Below are positions 63,918-64,000 of a DNA stretch of 64,000 nt, one piece after another (within the stretch, counting starts at the first letter, position 1; each line of letters begins with the position of its first letter). The stretch lies in NCBI RefSeq assembly GCF_036541405.1, contig NZ_JAZHFS010000003.1, positions 124,001 through 188,000 on the forward strand, in the 5' to 3' direction. The notes beneath the pieces were generated by a model that searched no databases, had not been told where the DNA came from, and was given only the letters and a program-made list of their open reading frames with translations. The position numbers and the translations under genes were made by a program. The stretch comes from Clostridium_AD frigoriphilum (GTDB taxonomy: Bacteria; Bacillota; Clostridia; Clostridiales; Clostridiaceae).

Positions 63918-64000
63918 ATGATAAAAGCAGGTATAATAGGGTCCACTGGCTATGCAGGTGAACAGTTAGCATGGTTTTTATACAAGCATCCCAATGTCGA
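63918..64000 (+). CDS. argC: N-acetyl-gamma-glutamyl-phosphate reductase, N-terminal part
   Basis: The first 27 codons read MIKAGIIGSTGYAGEQLAWF and onward, the NADP-binding GSTGYAGxxL signature of ArgC (third step of arginine synthesis). The window ends inside the gene. The double ARG box and promoter upstream fit an arginine operon that continues beyond the window. Confidence 0.9.
   Translation, partial: MIKAGIIGSTGYAGEQLAWFLYKHPNV

Overview
The window is AT-rich, low-GC Firmicute DNA with strong AGGAGG-type ribosome sites, frequent GTG/TTG starts, T-box and ZTP riboswitches, AddAB instead of RecBCD, and a ferredoxin-type thioredoxin reductase. Together these point to the chromosome of a Clostridium sensu stricto-like anaerobe. 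The species cannot be read from the sequence.

Region 1 (1-10.9 kb) has convergent glnS and thrS, the latter with a T-box leader. They are followed by a PAS-GGDEF-EAL cyclic-di-GMP enzyme, a REP-associated (IS200-like) transposase with its own flanking motif, a phosphoglucomutase and a ComFB-family protein. Region 2 (10.9-23.7 kb) is a DNA-repair block: addB-addA, then sbcD-sbcC, with overlapping reading frames inside each pair. Region 3 (23.7-31.1 kb) is loosely packed: repeat elements, a DUF1294 protein, a ZTP-riboswitch-controlled AICAR transformylase, a frameshifted thioredoxin reductase with a glutathione peroxidase, a repeat-rich gap with DnaA-box-like sites, a nitrilase-family hydrolase between two half repeat elements, and a YihY-type membrane protein.

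Region 4 (31.7-60.4 kb) is an exopolysaccharide locus of the Wzx/Wzy type. It supplies UDP-glucose (galU) and dTDP-rhamnose (rmlA, B, C and a distant rmlD), a priming phosphoglycosyl transferase, several GT2 and GT4 glycosyltransferases (one fused to a pyruvyl transferase), a flippase, a chain-length protein with a degenerate tyrosine-kinase partner, a polymerase, a CapD/WbpM-type dehydratase and an SGNH hydrolase. Set into it on the opposite strand are three paralogous secreted beta-helix proteins. The first is headed by a clear c-di-GMP-I (GEMM) riboswitch, which links surface polysaccharide functions to the second messenger made or degraded by the enzyme at 5 kb.

Region 5 (60.5-64 kb) has a small membrane protein, two CNNM/CBS (HlyC/CorC-type) membrane proteins, and the start of argC behind a double ARG box.

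The least ordinary signals are these: a strict 16-bp-period degenerate array before glnS; a dispersed family of roughly 220-bp palindromic elements, one copy carrying two nested insertions of about 46 bp; apparent ATT and ATC initiation codons on two genes of the polysaccharide locus; a Walker-A Lys-to-Arg change in the tyrosine kinase; and paired repeats with DnaA-box-like sites near 28.3 and 28.8 kb.
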